64,000 bases of DNA, taken from NCBI RefSeq assembly GCF_900258475.1, contig NZ_LT984888.1:394639-458638 (forward strand), read 5' to 3'. Positions 35,220 to 45,476 of the stretch are shown piece by piece. Within the stretch, counting starts at the first letter, position 1, and every line of letters begins with the position of its first letter. The position numbers and the translations under genes were made by a program. The DNA comes from Anaerococcus sp. Marseille-P3915. Its GTDB lineage: Bacteria > Bacillota > Clostridia > Tissierellales > Peptoniphilaceae. The notes under the pieces are model-generated. The model was given only the letters and a program-made list of their open reading frames with translations, was not told the DNA's origin and searched no databases.

Positions 35220-36779
35220 TTAAGCAGCTTTGTATTTTATGATGTTTAAATCTTTATTTTCTATTTTTGATGACAGTTTATTTAAGTTTAGTGCTATTGA
35301 TAAGAGGCATATTTCACTTATTATATTTTCTTTTCCTCTATGGTGGAATCTGTTGTAGTTTAAGCCTGACTTTATTTTGGAAAATGCTCCTTCGGCTTGG
35401 ATTGATCTATTTAATCTTTCTTCTATTCCTTGGTCAGATATTATGTTTTCTAATGATTCTTTCCTATATTTTTGGAAGGTTTCTGCTATGTAGATTCCTT
35501 TAGTTTTTTGACCATCTTTGTTCCAATCAAAACACCTATAGACCTTTGTAGTTGTTATATATCCACTTTTTCTTTTATTGTATCTGTCCTTGCATCTTAT
35601 GAATTCTTTGCCTTCTTGTGATATATATTTGTCTTGACTTTCATCATAGATTAGACTTCCCTTAAATTCTTGCTCTTTTTTATATTTTCGTGTTTTTGAT
35701 TGCTCATAGTTTGATGGTTTTATGTACGATGTTAGCTTATTTTCTTCTAGATATACATAGTTTTCTTCACTTTCATATCCTGCATCTGCTACTATTTTGT
35801 CTAGTTTGTTTGGATAGTTTTCTTGTAGTTTTTTTAAGAATGGTTTTAGGGTGTACATATCGTTTGTATGGTGGGATATATTTTCACCTATGATGAAACC
35901 TGATGCGCTTGCAAGCTGAATGTTGTAGGCTGGCTTTAGTTGACCATTTCTCATGTGGTCTTCTTTCATTCTCATGAAGGTTGCGTCATGGTCTGTTTTT
36001 GAGTAGGAGTTTCTGTAATCTCCCATTATTTCTAGGTGTTCTTGATAAGTTTCTAACTTATTTTTCCAATCTTTTAGTTGTTCATAGTCTCGTTGGAGTT
36101 GATGTTTTCTTTTTCCTTGACCATGTACGAAGTTTATTTTCTTTTCTTTACATTTTTTACTTACTTGATTAAATACTATCTTTACTACTTCTAATACTAA
36201 CGATGAGCTTAGGTCTTTATTTAAATTTAAGTGTTTTATTATTCTAATTCTTAGTTTTTCTTGCCATTTTTCTATGCTTCCTCTCCAGACAAAGCTGTAT
36301 CTGTTAGCATAGGCTTCTATTTTCGTTCCATCTATGTAAATGCTTGATAGGTCTATTTGCTTTTCTTTTATTAATATTTGGACTATTTGCTTTAATAGGT
36401 TGGGTGCTAGTTTTACTATTTTTTGTCTGAACCTATTTATGGTAGAGTGATCTGGCGGATTTTGTCCGTCTAGTAAATATTTTATTCTTAGATCATATTT
36501 GCATGATTTTTCTATTTCCCTTGATGAGAATATTCCTTCTGAATAGCAGAATATTACTATCTCTAGCATGGTTACTGGATTTACAGTAGGTTTCCTTCCA
36601 AATGATGAGTAGACTTTTTTTAGTTCTGTTAGGTCTATCCTTTCAATTATATTTTTTACTATCCTTAGTTTTATATCATCTTGGATGTATATTTCTGTGT
36701 TAAAGTTTAATTTTAATTGAATTGTATCACCAACTAGTGTAAGATTAGTTAATGATGATGTATTTGTAACGGTTTTCAT
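35220..36779 (-). CDS. IS1182-family transposase
   Basis: A 519-residue DDE transposase. The N-terminal DUF772-like region has FGRKPTVNPVTMLEIVIFCYSEGIFSSREIEKSC and PPDHSTINRFR; the catalytic core includes IYIDGTKIEA, VADAGYESEEN and the C-terminal RSIQAEGAFSKIKSGLNYNRFHHRG with the conserved glutamate. The frame is intact and flanked by matching inverted repeats, so it may be functional. Confidence 0.95.
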   Translation of the reverse strand: MKTVTNTSSLTNLTLVGDTIQLKLNFNTEIYIQDDIKLRIVKNIIERIDLTELKKVYSSFGRKPTVNPVTMLEIVIFCYSEGIFSSREIEKSCKYDLRIKYLLDGQNPPDHSTINRFRQKIVKLAPNLLKQIVQILIKEKQIDLSSIYIDGTKIEAYANRYSFVWRGSIEKWQEKLRIRIIKHLNLNKDLSSSLVLEVVKIVFNQVSKKCKEKKINFVHGQGKRKHQLQRDYEQLKDWKNKLETYQEHLEIMGDYRNSYSKTDHDATFMRMKEDHMRNGQLKPAYNIQLASASGFIIGENISHHTNDMYTLKPFLKKLQENYPNKLDKIVADAGYESEENYVYLEENKLTSYIKPSNYEQSKTRKYKKEQEFKGSLIYDESQDKYISQEGKEFIRCKDRYNKRKSGYITTTKVYRCFDWNKDGQKTKGIYIAETFQKYRKESLENIISDQGIEERLNRSIQAEGAFSKIKSGLNYNRFHHRGKENIISEICLLSIALNLNKLSSKIENKDLNIIKYKAA

Positions 36780-36795
36780 AAATACATTGTATCAG

Positions 36796-36829
36796 AAAAA
36801 GACGAGGATTTCACTTTCCTCGTCTTTTT
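36796..36829. terminator. Bidirectional terminator at the right end of the IS1182 element
   Basis: Perfect 13-bp stem AAAAAGACGAGGA / TCCTCGTCTTTTT. It would block msrB read-through into the transposase gene. Confidence 0.85.
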
Positions 36830-36865
36830 CTATGTTAGGACTTTTGCAACAGCCCCTTTTTAAAT

Positions 36866-37303
36866 TTAATCAAAAAGCTTCAAATACTTGCCATAGCCTT
36901 CCTCTTCAAGCTTATCTTTTGGAATAAAGCGAAGGCTAGCTCCATTTATGCAATACCTAAGACCAGTAGCCTCTCTTGGTCCATCTGGGAAAACATGGCC
37001 CAGGTGGCTATCAGCTTCCTTGCTTCTTACCTCAATTCTTTTTCTCATAAGGGTGAGATCATCCTTTTCTGTAAGCTCAGTGTCCTCAATTGGCTTGGTA
37101 AAAGAAGGCCAACCACAGCCTGCATCATACTTATCAAGAGATGAGAAAAGTGGCTCCCCAGAGACAATATCTACATAAATCCCATCTTCATAAAAATTGT
37201 CATATTCAGAAGAAAAAGGCATCTCAGTTCCATTTTCCTGGGTCACATGATAGGCTTCTTCGCTTAAAATTTTCTTTAAATCTTCTTTTTTATATTTAGT
37301 CAT
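36866..37303 (-). CDS. msrB: Peptide methionine (R)-S-oxide reductase
   Basis: A 145-residue MsrB. Signatures are [24 protein letters not shown] and the catalytic cysteine in [11 protein letters not shown]. No CxxC pairs are present, so it is a zinc-free form. I start at the ATG at 37303, preceded by GGGAGG; a longer frame upstream has no ribosome-binding site and a hydrophobic tail not found in the family. It repairs oxidised methionine. The IS1182 element lies just beyond its stop. Confidence 0.95.
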   Translation of the reverse strand: MTKYKKEDLKKILSEEAYHVTQENGTEMPFSSEYDNFYEDGIYVDIVSGEPLFSSLDKYDAGCGWPSFTKPIEDTELTEKDDLTLMRKRIEVRSKEADSHLGHVFPDGPREATGLRYCINGASLRFIPKDKLEEEGYGKYLKLFD

Positions 37304-37417
37304 AATACCTCCCTTAATCTTGTTTAAACTTGTAATTAATTTATACCCATATTCCCAAACTATTAAAAAATTCACTTTTAGGTATAATAATAAAAAGATT
37401 TTATTAAGGAGCAAAAA

Positions 37418-38638
37418 ATGTCAATGACAATCAAGAAGGCTACTTGGCCTATTGCCAAGGATTTGGCCTTTGATATAAATAATAAAGCAAATGCAGCCAT
37501 AGAAAAATATGGCAGGGAAAATGTAATCAATGCGGCCCTTGGGACCTTGGCAGATGATTCTGGAAAGATTATTGCCCTTGATAGTGTTTATGACAGGCTA
37601 AGTCAGATGGATAGGTCTATTATAGCATCTTATGCCCCAATTGAGGGAGAAGATGGTTTTAGGGAGGCTGTTTTAGATAGCCTTTTTGAAAATCACAGAC
37701 CAAAGGCTTTTATGACCGCCATTTCAACACCAGGCGGAACAGGGGCTATCAGGTCAGGGGTTTTTACCTATGCAGATGAGGGAGATCCTGTTCTTAGTCA
37801 TGACTATTATTGGGGCCCATATAAGAAAATTTGCGATGAATTTGGCAGAGATTTCATCACTTATAATTTCTTTACAGATGACTACAAATTTGATATAGAA
37901 GCTTACAAAGTTGCTATGGCAAAGGCTTTAGAAAATAAGGATAGGCTCGTTTCAATAATAAATTCTCCAGGCAATAACCCAACTGGCTATTCTCTAAGCG
38001 ATGATGAATGGGATGAGGTGATTAAGGCTTGCCAAGATCTTGCCAAAGCTGGCAAGAAAATCACATTAATTGTTGATGTGGCCTATATAGAATATGCAGG
38101 AAGCGGCAAGCAAAAGGAATTTTTTGAGAAATTTACAGGCCTTGACCCAAATTTCTTTGTGATAGTGGCTTATTCCATGAGTAAGTCCCACACAGCCTAC
38201 GGCCTAAGAAGTGGGGCAGCAATCGGCATCTCTTCTAAAAAAGAAATCATCGATGAATTTGAAAATAGCCTTGCCCACTCAGCTAGGTGCAATTGGTCTA
38301 ACGGGGTCCACGCACCACAGCTTATCCTAAAAGATTTGGAAAATGACAAGGATGGCTACAAAAAGGAATTAGAAAATTTAAGGCTCATGCTAGAAAAAAG
38401 AGCTGAGATATTTGTAAGAGAGGCTAAGGCGAAAAAATTAGCAATGATTCCGTATTTTGGTGGATTTTTCACCTTTATTCCAACAGATATGGCCTTTGAG
38501 ATAGCAGAAAATCTCGAAAAAGAAAACATATTCACCATTCCCCAAGCTAAGGGAATTAGGGTTGCAATTTGTGCAACAAATAAAAAGGACATTATAAAAT
38601 TAGTCGATAGGCTTAGTTACTTTATGGCAAATTTATAA
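37418..38638 (+). CDS. Class I/II pyridoxal-phosphate aminotransferase
   Basis: A 406-residue fold-type I aminotransferase. The PLP lysine is in [17 protein letters not shown], the aspartate that holds the PLP ring is in [10 protein letters not shown], and the substrate carboxylate region [11 protein letters not shown] is typical of aspartate/aromatic aminotransferases. The closest functional guess is an aspartate or aromatic aminotransferase; the amino donor is not determined. Divergent from msrB with a shared 114-bp promoter region; followed by a terminator. Confidence 0.88.
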   Translation: MSMTIKKATWPIAKDLAFDINNKANAAIEKYGRENVINAALGTLADDSGKIIALDSVYDRLSQMDRSIIASYAPIEGEDGFREAVLDSLFENHRPKAFMTAISTPGGTGAIRSGVFTYADEGDPVLSHDYYWGPYKKICDEFGRDFITYNFFTDDYKFDIEAYKVAMAKALENKDRLVSIINSPGNNPTGYSLSDDEWDEVIKACQDLAKAGKKITLIVDVAYIEYAGSGKQKEFFEKFTGLDPNFFVIVAYSMSKSHTAYGLRSGAAIGISSKKEIIDEFENSLAHSARCNWSNGVHAPQLILKDLENDKDGYKKELENLRLMLEKRAEIFVREAKAKKLAMIPYFGGFFTFIPTDMAFEIAENLEKENIFTIPQAKGIRVAICATNKKDIIKLVDRLSYFMANL

Positions 38639-38970
38639 AAATTTTAGAATTATCTTTTTAGATAAAATAAATATAATTTAGACCAAGCTTTTGCTTGGTC
38701 TTTCTGCTTGCATAAAAATGTAAAGAAAATTTTACAATTTCCCATAAATTTTATAGGGCTTATAAGCTTATAATTTAGCCAAAGTTTGTCACTATTTTAT
38801 AATAAGCTTGAAATAGCCATTTATAAATATATAATAGGCTTTTATTTTAGAAATAAGGGGTATAATAATATTAAAATTTTTATGTATTTTCTTAAATTTT
38901 TGTTAGATATTTAATAATGATAAAAATTTATTAAGTATGAAGGTATTTTATTCATTTAGAAAGGAATAAT
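38639..38970. other. Intergenic region with terminator and promoter-like boxes
   Basis: 332 bp. The first part holds the terminator AGACCAAGC / GCTTGGTCT (38680-38701). The rest is very AT-rich with several TATAAT-like boxes before the activase-fusion gene. No gene or long repeat seen. Confidence 0.5.
38680..38706 (+). terminator. Terminator of the aminotransferase gene
   Basis: 9-bp stem AGACCAAGC / GCTTGGTCT with loop TTTT and a short T-rich tail. Confidence 0.8.
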
Positions 38971-41900
38971 ATGAATTTACATATGGGACTTGATGTTGGC
39001 TCTACTACTGTCAAGGTGGTGGTCACTGATGAGCTTTTTAATACAATTTATTCTATTTATATCCGCCACAAGTCAGATGTGAGGGCGACTGTTAAGAAGG
39101 TCCTTACAGATTTATACCATAAGTTTGGCAATCTAAGTCTAACTATGAATGTGACAGGATCTGGCGGCATGTTTTTAGAAGATATTTTGGGTGTAGACTT
39201 TGTCCAGGAGGTTATAGCAGAAACCCGTGCTATCAGGAAATTTATCCCTCAGACTGACGTTTTGATAGAGCTGGGTGGGGAAGATTCAAAGATTACCTAC
39301 CTTTCTGGTTCTGTTGAGCAGAGGATGAATTCGATTTGTGCAGGAGGTACTGGGGCCTTTATAGACCAGATGGCAGCCCTCCTTGATACAGATGCGGCAG
39401 GTCTTAATGAGCTTTCCAAAGCCTACAAGAAGATTTATCCTATAGCATCTAGGTGCGGGGTCTTTGCCAAGACTGATATCCAAGCCTTGATGAACCAGGG
39501 AGCCAGCAGGGAAGATATAGCAATTTCAGTCTTCCAATCTGTAGTCAATCAGACAATTTCAAACCTGGCCTGCGGTAGGCCGATTAAGGGTAATGTCACC
39601 TTTTTGGGCGGTCCCCTTCACTTTTTATCTTCTCTTAGGGACAGATTTGTAGAGACCCTGGGAGAGGATGAGAATAATTTTTATATACCAGATGATGCAG
39701 AAGTTTACGTAGCCAAGGGGGCTGCGATTTTATCTAGCGAAAATTCAAAGCCCGTGGCCCTTAAGGACCTCATTACAAGGCTTGAAAATGCCAAGGAAGT
39801 AAATCTAGAGATGACCAAAAGGCTTGACCCTCTTTTTGAGTCTCTTGATGATTATGAATATTTTAAGATTAGGCATAAGACTGATAAGGTCAAATATAGG
39901 GACCTTGCTACTTACCAGGGCCCAATCTATGTAGGCCTAGATGCAGGCTCTACAACCAGTAAGATGGTCTGGCTATCAGAAGATAATGAAATTTTATTAG
40001 ATGATTATAGGATGAATTTGGGAAGGCCCCTAGAGGTTGTCATTTCAATGCTTAAAGAAGGTCTTGCTAAGAAAAATCCAAAGGCCTATATAGCCTCATC
40101 CGGAATCTGTGGTTACGGTGAAGATTTCATCAAAAATGCCTTACATATTGACAATGGCGAGGTAGAAACCATTGCCCACTACAGGGCGGCTAAGTTTTTT
40201 GATCCTGATGTAGATTTTATCCTTGATATTGGCGGCCAAGATATGAAGGCCATGCACATAAGGGATGGGATAATAGACTCTATCCAGCTAAATGAGGCCT
40301 GCTCTTCAGGCTGTGGGTCATTTTTATCAACCTTTGCAGCATCTGTATCCATGGATGTTAAAGAATTTCAGCAAAGGGCAATTAGGAGCAAGGAACCGGC
40401 AGACCTTGGTTCAAGGTGTACGGTCTTCATGAATTCCAAGGTCAAACAGGCCCAAAAGGAAGGCTCTGAGGTAGAAGACATAGCAGCTGGCCTTTGCTAT
40501 TCGGTAATAAAAAATGCTATCCAAAAGGTAATTAAGATTAGGGACCCAAAATCTCTTGGCAAAAATATAGTAGTCCAAGGGGGAACCTTTTATGGGGATG
40601 CCATCCTAAGGGCCTTTGAGAAGATTTCTGGAAGAGATGTTACAAGACCGGAAATTGCAGGCCTTATGGGGGCTATGGGTATGGCCTTAATTGCCAAAGA
40701 TAAGTCCACAGGCTCATCAAATATGGCAGGTCAAAGAGAGCTTGAGAACTTCTCCTATAGCCAAAAATCAGCCAGGTGCGGTAGGTGTACAAATAATTGT
40801 GCCCTAGTAATAAATACCTTCGCCGATGGGAGGAGATTTATCACAGGCAATAGGTGCGAAAGAGGGGCAGGCATCAAGCTTGATAAGAAAAAAGATAACC
40901 TAAATATGTACAAGTATAAGTATAAGCTCCTCTTTGATAGAAAGACTCTGGGAGATGGTGCCCGCTTTGGTAGGGTCGGCATTCCTCGTGTTTTAAATAT
41001 TTATGAAGATTATCCTTTCTGGCACAAGTTTTTTGATAGCCTAGGCTTTGATATTATCTTATCAAGTGACTCAGATAGGAAAATTTATGAAAAGGGCATA
41101 GCCACCATCTCATCAGAGACAGCCTGCTATCCAGCCAAGCTTGTCCACGGCCACATGGAAGATTTAATCGACAAAAAGCCTGACCTAATCTTTTATCCAG
41201 GTGTTTTTTATGCCTACAAGCAATTTGATGCGGCCAAAAACCAGATGAATTGCCCTGTAGTAAGTGGTTATCCTGATGTTATTAAAAATAATGTCGATAG
41301 GCTAAATGAGTTAAGATTCCTAAACCCTTACTTATCCTTTGAAAGTGAGGAAATCATCAAAAAAAGACTTGTCGAAGTCTTTGAAGGCTACACTCATGAG
41401 GGCAATATCTTGAGAAAGAAGGAAATTGAAAATGCCGTAAGCTTGGCTTGGGAGGCTGAGCAAGCCTACCATGATCAAATAAGGAAAAAGGGCAAGGAAA
41501 TAATTGACCATGTAAGGGCCCATGACTTAAATGCCATAGTCCTAGCAGGTAGGCCTTACCACATAGATCCAGAAGTCAACCACGGCATAGCAGACTTAAT
41601 CGAATCGATGGATATACCTGTTCTTTCAGAAGATGCCATCGCCTACAATGTGAAAGATTTGACCAAAGAGCTCAGAGTCCTTGACCAGTGGTCCTACCAC
41701 GCAAGGCTTTACAGGGCCAGCAAATATGTTGCAGAAAATGACAACTTCGAGCTTATTCAGCTTAATTCCTTTGGCTGCGGCCTTGATGCAGTCACAACCG
41801 ACCAGGTAGAAGAGCTTTTAAAATCTCATGGCAAGATTTATACCCTTTTAAAAATAGATGAAATTTCAAACCTAGGAGCGGTTAAAATCAGACTGAGATC

Positions 41901-43224
41901 TCTTTTAGAAGCTCTTGACCAAAAGAAAAGAGAAGGCATAAGCTTTAAGACAGATCCAAGTGACTTTGCCTACGAAAATACCGAATTTACCAAAGAAATG
42001 AAACTAGAAGGCTACACAATCCTTGCCCCACAGATGGCAAGAGAGCATTTCAGGATAATGGAACATGCCTTTAAGGCCTTTGGTTTTAATATAGAATTTC
42101 TAGATACTATCGATGAAGATGTCATAGATACTGGCCTTAAATATGTAAACAATGACTCCTGCTACCCATCAATAACAGTAGTCGGCCAGCTAATCCATGC
42201 AGTTAAGTCAGGCAAATACGACACCGATAAGCTTGCCCTTCTAATGACCCAAACCGGCGGAGCCTGCAGGGCATCCAACTACGTAGGCTACATCAGAAAG
42301 GGCCTAAAGGATGCGGGTTTTCCAGATCTACCAGTAATTGCCCTATCAGCCCAAGGCATAGAAACCAACGAGGGCTTTGACCTAGTCAGATTTAAAAATA
42401 TTCCACTTTTAAAACAAGCTATCAGGTCAATCCTTTTGGGAGATCTTATAAATAGGGTGTCAAATGCCACAAGGCCTTATGAAATCGAGCTAGGCTCTGT
42501 AAATGACCTCAAGGAAGCATGGATAAATAAGCTTTCAGCAGAAATTGGAACGATGAAAACCAAGAGATACAGGCAAGTAATCGAAGAGATTGTCAGAGAT
42601 TTTGAAGAGATACCAGTCTGCAACAAGGAAATTCCAAAGGCAGGTATAGTCGGAGAAATCTTAGTCAAATTCTTGCCAGAAGCCAACAACCACCTCCAAG
42701 ATGTCCTTGAAGCTGAAGGAGCTGAGGTAGTTATGCCAGATCTGACAGATTTTCTCATGTACTGTATGAAAAATACAGAATTAAAGCGTGACCTATATGG
42801 CAAATCAGCTGCCACAGCCAGGATGGGAAGGCTTGGAATCAAGCTAATAGAAGCAAATAGAAAGCCAATTAGAAAGGCCCTTAGGGCAAGCGAAAGATTT
42901 GATGAACCACTTTATATAGACGATATAGCAGACCTTGCTAAGGAAGTCACATCCCTTGGCAACCAGGCCGGAGAAGGTTGGCTTCTTGCAGGGGAGATGG
43001 TAGAGCTAATCCACCAAGGTGCTCCAAATATTGTCTGCATCCAGCCATTTGGCTGCCTGCCAAACCACATCACCGGCAAGGGAGTCATGAAAAAGATAAG
43101 AGAAACCTATCCAGAAGCCAACATAGTTGCCATAGACTACGACCCAGGCGCATCAGAAGTAAACCAAGTAAACAGGGTCAAACTAATGATGTCTGCTGCA
43201 AGAGATAAGATGAAAGCAAAATAG
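38971..43224 (+). CDS. Giant fused acyl-CoA dehydratase activase/reductase-like protein
   Basis: 1417 residues. Two tandem BcrAD/BadFG ATPase domains: the first (about 3-255) with LDVGSTTVKVVV, SICAGGTGAF and ASRCGVFAKTD; the second (about 320-590) with VGLDAGSTTSKMVW, DIGGQDMKAM and NEACSSGCGSF. Each keeps the cysteines that hold the bridging [4Fe-4S] cluster. A CxxCxxxC region near residue 603 follows, then a DUF2229-like region and HgdB-like parts with PFGCLPNHITGKG. It is related to activators of 2-hydroxyglutaryl-CoA dehydratase, in which ATP drives low-potential electron transfer. The substrate of this fused family is not established. gdhA follows. Confidence 0.9.
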   Translation: MNLHMGLDVGSTTVKVVVTDELFNTIYSIYIRHKSDVRATVKKVLTDLYHKFGNLSLTMNVTGSGGMFLEDILGVDFVQEVIAETRAIRKFIPQTDVLIELGGEDSKITYLSGSVEQRMNSICAGGTGAFIDQMAALLDTDAAGLNELSKAYKKIYPIASRCGVFAKTDIQALMNQGASREDIAISVFQSVVNQTISNLACGRPIKGNVTFLGGPLHFLSSLRDRFVETLGEDENNFYIPDDAEVYVAKGAAILSSENSKPVALKDLITRLENAKEVNLEMTKRLDPLFESLDDYEYFKIRHKTDKVKYRDLATYQGPIYVGLDAGSTTSKMVWLSEDNEILLDDYRMNLGRPLEVVISMLKEGLAKKNPKAYIASSGICGYGEDFIKNALHIDNGEVETIAHYRAAKFFDPDVDFILDIGGQDMKAMHIRDGIIDSIQLNEACSSGCGSFLSTFAASVSMDVKEFQQRAIRSKEPADLGSRCTVFMNSKVKQAQKEGSEVEDIAAGLCYSVIKNAIQKVIKIRDPKSLGKNIVVQGGTFYGDAILRAFEKISGRDVTRPEIAGLMGAMGMALIAKDKSTGSSNMAGQRELENFSYSQKSARCGRCTNNCALVINTFADGRRFITGNRCERGAGIKLDKKKDNLNMYKYKYKLLFDRKTLGDGARFGRVGIPRVLNIYEDYPFWHKFFDSLGFDIILSSDSDRKIYEKGIATISSETACYPAKLVHGHMEDLIDKKPDLIFYPGVFYAYKQFDAAKNQMNCPVVSGYPDVIKNNVDRLNELRFLNPYLSFESEEIIKKRLVEVFEGYTHEGNILRKKEIENAVSLAWEAEQAYHDQIRKKGKEIIDHVRAHDLNAIVLAGRPYHIDPEVNHGIADLIESMDIPVLSEDAIAYNVKDLTKELRVLDQWSYHARLYRASKYVAENDNFELIQLNSFGCGLDAVTTDQVEELLKSHGKIYTLLKIDEISNLGAVKIRLRSLLEALDQKKREGISFKTDPSDFAYENTEFTKEMKLEGYTILAPQMAREHFRIMEHAFKAFGFNIEFLDTIDEDVIDTGLKYVNNDSCYPSITVVGQLIHAVKSGKYDTDKLALLMTQTGGACRASNYVGYIRKGLKDAGFPDLPVIALSAQGIETNEGFDLVRFKNIPLLKQAIRSILLGDLINRVSNATRPYEIELGSVNDLKEAWINKLSAEIGTMKTKRYRQVIEEIVRDFEEIPVCNKEIPKAGIVGEILVKFLPEANNHLQDVLEAEGAEVVMPDLTDFLMYCMKNTELKRDLYGKSAATARMGRLGIKLIEANRKPIRKALRASERFDEPLYIDDIADLAKEVTSLGNQAGEGWLLAGEMVELIHQGAPNIVCIQPFGCLPNHITGKGVMKKIRETYPEANIVAIDYDPGASEVNQVNRVKLMMSAARDKMKAK

Positions 43225-43230
43225 ATTTTA

Positions 43231-43262
43231 AATCATCCTAAGAAATTAGGGTGATTTTTTTG
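43231..43262 (+). terminator. Terminator of the activase-fusion gene
   Basis: 10-bp stem AATCATCCTA / TAGGGTGATT with G-T pairs, followed by a run of T. Confidence 0.85.
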
Positions 43263-43329
43263 AGAAAAATTTTACTTTGGTTGTATAATAAGGATAAAAG
43301 TTAATTTTTATTTAAGAAAGAAGGCAAAT

Positions 43330-44598
43330 ATGTCAAACGCTAAAGAACAATTTCTAGACCTACAAGGCAAGCTTAAAAAAGTTTGTGAGATTGCAGGCCT
43401 ATCTGAATCATTTTATGAGATAATCAAAGAACCTGAAAGAATCATAGAAGCAAATATTCCTGTAAAGATGGATGATGGCACAACAAAGACCTTTAGAGCC
43501 TTTAGGTCAGCCCATTCCACAGCCCTAGGTCCATCCAAGGGTGGGGTCAGATTTCATCAATCAGTGACATATGAAGAAGTCAAAGTCCTATCTACCCTAA
43601 TGAGCCTAAAGGTAGCCCTACTTGGACTTCCACTTGGCGGTGGTAAGGGAGGAATTGTCGTAGATCCTAAAAAACTTTCCGAAAGAGAGCTTGAAATCCT
43701 ATCACGTGGCTTTGTCAGAGCAATGAATAATTATTTAGGACCTAGAATTGACATTCCTGCCCCAGATGTAAATACTAATGCCAAAATCATGGGATATTTC
43801 ACAGATGAATATATAGCCCTAAACGGTGGTCGCCAAGATATAGCAACCTTCACAGGCAAGTCAACCGACATGGGTGGATCCCTTGGAAGAAGCGAAGCGA
43901 CAGGCTTTGGTGTTTATCTAACAATTAAAAAATACTACGAAAAAATCGGCAAGAGCCTAAAAGGTGCCACAGTTGCCCTTCAAGGTTTTGGTAATGTTGG
44001 ATCTTTTGCTGCCAAATATCTTGCAGATGACGGAGCAAAAATTATCGCAGTAAGCGCAAGAGATGAGTCGGCTGAGGCTGGTTCATCAGCAATTTTTGAT
44101 GAAAATGGCTTCGATCCAGATCAACTAAATGAAATTAGAGAAAAAAAAGGCTCAGTTTTAAATAAAGAGGCAGAAAAAATCACAACAGAAGAATTTTTCG
44201 CCCTAGACTGCGACATCCTAATCCCAGCAGCCCTAGAAAATGTAATAAGTGATGCCAATGCAGATTCAATCAAGGCAAAACTAGTAGTAGAAGCAGCCAA
44301 CGGCCCTGTCACAGAAGCGGGAGAGAAAATCCTAAATGAGAAAAATATCCCACTTATTCCAGATATTCTAGCCAATTCAGGCGGAGTTTTAGTCAGCCAC
44401 TACGAATGGGTACAAAATATCACAGGCTCCTACCTTTCTGAAGAAGAAGTAAGGGCCAAACAAGAAAAAGACATGACAAGGGCAATCGGAGAAGTCTTTG
44501 CTACAGCTGATAAATATAAGGTTACCTTCAGACAAGCAGCCTTCATCCTAAGCCTAACAAGGATAGAAAAAGCCCTCAAACTTAAGGGAAGATTTTAA
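43330..44598 (+). CDS. gdhA: Glutamate dehydrogenase
   Basis: A 422-residue hexameric-type GDH that deaminates glutamate to 2-oxoglutarate. Key segments are GPSKGGVRFHQSVT, the catalytic-lysine region LPLGGGKGGI, APDVNT, TGKSTDMGGSLGRSEATGFG and the nucleotide-binding GFGNVGSFAAKYL. In peptide-fermenting anaerobes it feeds the glutamate pathway. It overlaps the next gene by one base (TAATG). Confidence 0.96.
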   Translation: MSNAKEQFLDLQGKLKKVCEIAGLSESFYEIIKEPERIIEANIPVKMDDGTTKTFRAFRSAHSTALGPSKGGVRFHQSVTYEEVKVLSTLMSLKVALLGLPLGGGKGGIVVDPKKLSERELEILSRGFVRAMNNYLGPRIDIPAPDVNTNAKIMGYFTDEYIALNGGRQDIATFTGKSTDMGGSLGRSEATGFGVYLTIKKYYEKIGKSLKGATVALQGFGNVGSFAAKYLADDGAKIIAVSARDESAEAGSSAIFDENGFDPDQLNEIREKKGSVLNKEAEKITTEEFFALDCDILIPAALENVISDANADSIKAKLVVEAANGPVTEAGEKILNEKNIPLIPDILANSGGVLVSHYEWVQNITGSYLSEEEVRAKQEKDMTRAIGEVFATADKYKVTFRQAAFILSLTRIEKALKLKGRF

Positions 44599-45449
44599 TG
44601 CAAATAAGAAAACTAGAAAGGCCTGACCTTGCAAAAGTAAGGCCTCTTTTAGAAATCGCCATAAATGATAAGTACGGGGCTTCTTACCCCAAATTTTCAT
44701 CCCTAAGTGATCTTTATAGGGAGCTAGAATATTCTATAGAATTTATGGCAACAACTACTCTTATAGCCCTAGAAAATGATGAGATAGAAGGCCTTGTCAC
44801 CTATTTTTGGGATGATGATGAAAAATATATCCAAACAACCCTCCTTATCATAAAAAATAAGGACCTAAAAATCTTAGAAGGCCTTTTAGAAAAGATTAAA
44901 AAAGACCATAAGGCCTATCCTATAAATATCGGTCTTGGGGAAGAATCTTGGATAAATAAGGAAAAATCTTTTGTAGAAAAAGCAAAAATTGTAGAACACT
45001 CCCATGTCCTAGAAACTAAAAACCTAAATAAAACAACAGATTACACAGATAATATCGAAATTCTAGCCAAGGAAGACTTCGCTTCCTACAAGGATTTCCA
45101 CGATAGTTTTGCAAAAGATATGTACTATTCAAGTACCAATTTATATAGGGACTTTGATAGGTTCAGGGTCTTTGTAAAAAAAGATGATGGAGAGATTATA
45201 GCTAGTCTATTGGTTAAAATCTACGGCAAAAATCCTTGCAAAGCTGAAATTTTTGGACTTTTTATGAAAGATCCTAATAAGAAAATATGTGATAGCTTAA
45301 TAAAGGAAATGATAAATTCTCTTATAGAAGAATTTGGGAAAATAGGGGAAATTAAGTATTTTGTAGAAGTAGAAAAAATCTTAGAACTCGAAGTAGCCCT
45401 TGCAAATGGCTTTGAAAAATTAGATACCTATATACTTTATAGGGCATAG
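44598..45449 (+). CDS. GNAT-like acetyltransferase-family protein
   Basis: A 283-residue protein with two GNAT-like halves: residues 1-120 start IRKLERPDLAKVRPLLEIAI and the second half (about 140-283) starts NIEILAKEDFASYKDFHD, ending with ANGFEKLDTYILYRA, a GNAT C-terminal pattern. The acetyl-CoA-binding QxxGxG/A loop is poorly conserved, so activity is uncertain. It is translationally coupled to gdhA, so a link to amino-acid metabolism is possible but unproven. Confidence 0.6.
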   Translation: MQIRKLERPDLAKVRPLLEIAINDKYGASYPKFSSLSDLYRELEYSIEFMATTTLIALENDEIEGLVTYFWDDDEKYIQTTLLIIKNKDLKILEGLLEKIKKDHKAYPINIGLGEESWINKEKSFVEKAKIVEHSHVLETKNLNKTTDYTDNIEILAKEDFASYKDFHDSFAKDMYYSSTNLYRDFDRFRVFVKKDDGEIIASLLVKIYGKNPCKAEIFGLFMKDPNKKICDSLIKEMINSLIEEFGKIGEIKYFVEVEKILELEVALANGFEKLDTYILYRA

Positions 45450-45452
45450 AAA

Positions 45453-45476
45453 AATCCTCCAAGTGGAGGATTTTTT
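45453..45476. terminator. Bidirectional terminator between converging genes
   Basis: AATCCTCC-AAGT-GGAGGATT with A and T runs on the two sides. Confidence 0.85.

Larger units (their letters stand above)
35052..36856 (-). mobile_element. IS1182-type insertion sequence
   Basis: About 1.8 kb. Imperfect terminal inverted repeats share the pattern GGnGnTGTTGCAnAA: left end at 35052 (GGTGATGTTGCAGAA), right end read inward from 36856 (GGGGCTGTTGCAAAA). A hairpin lies inside each end (35061-35084 and 36796-36829), likely shielding the element from outside transcription. Inserted four bases after the end of the SDR-like gene. Confidence 0.8.

Noticed and set aside
37304-37414. N-terminal extension of msrB
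   Set aside because: The longer frame adds a hydrophobic tail not seen in MsrB and lacks a ribosome-binding site; GGGAGG precedes the ATG at 37303.
42477-42842. 121-residue minus-strand open frame inside the activase-fusion gene
   Set aside because: It is the antisense shadow of a well-supported gene, has low-complexity serine-rich composition and no ribosome-binding site.
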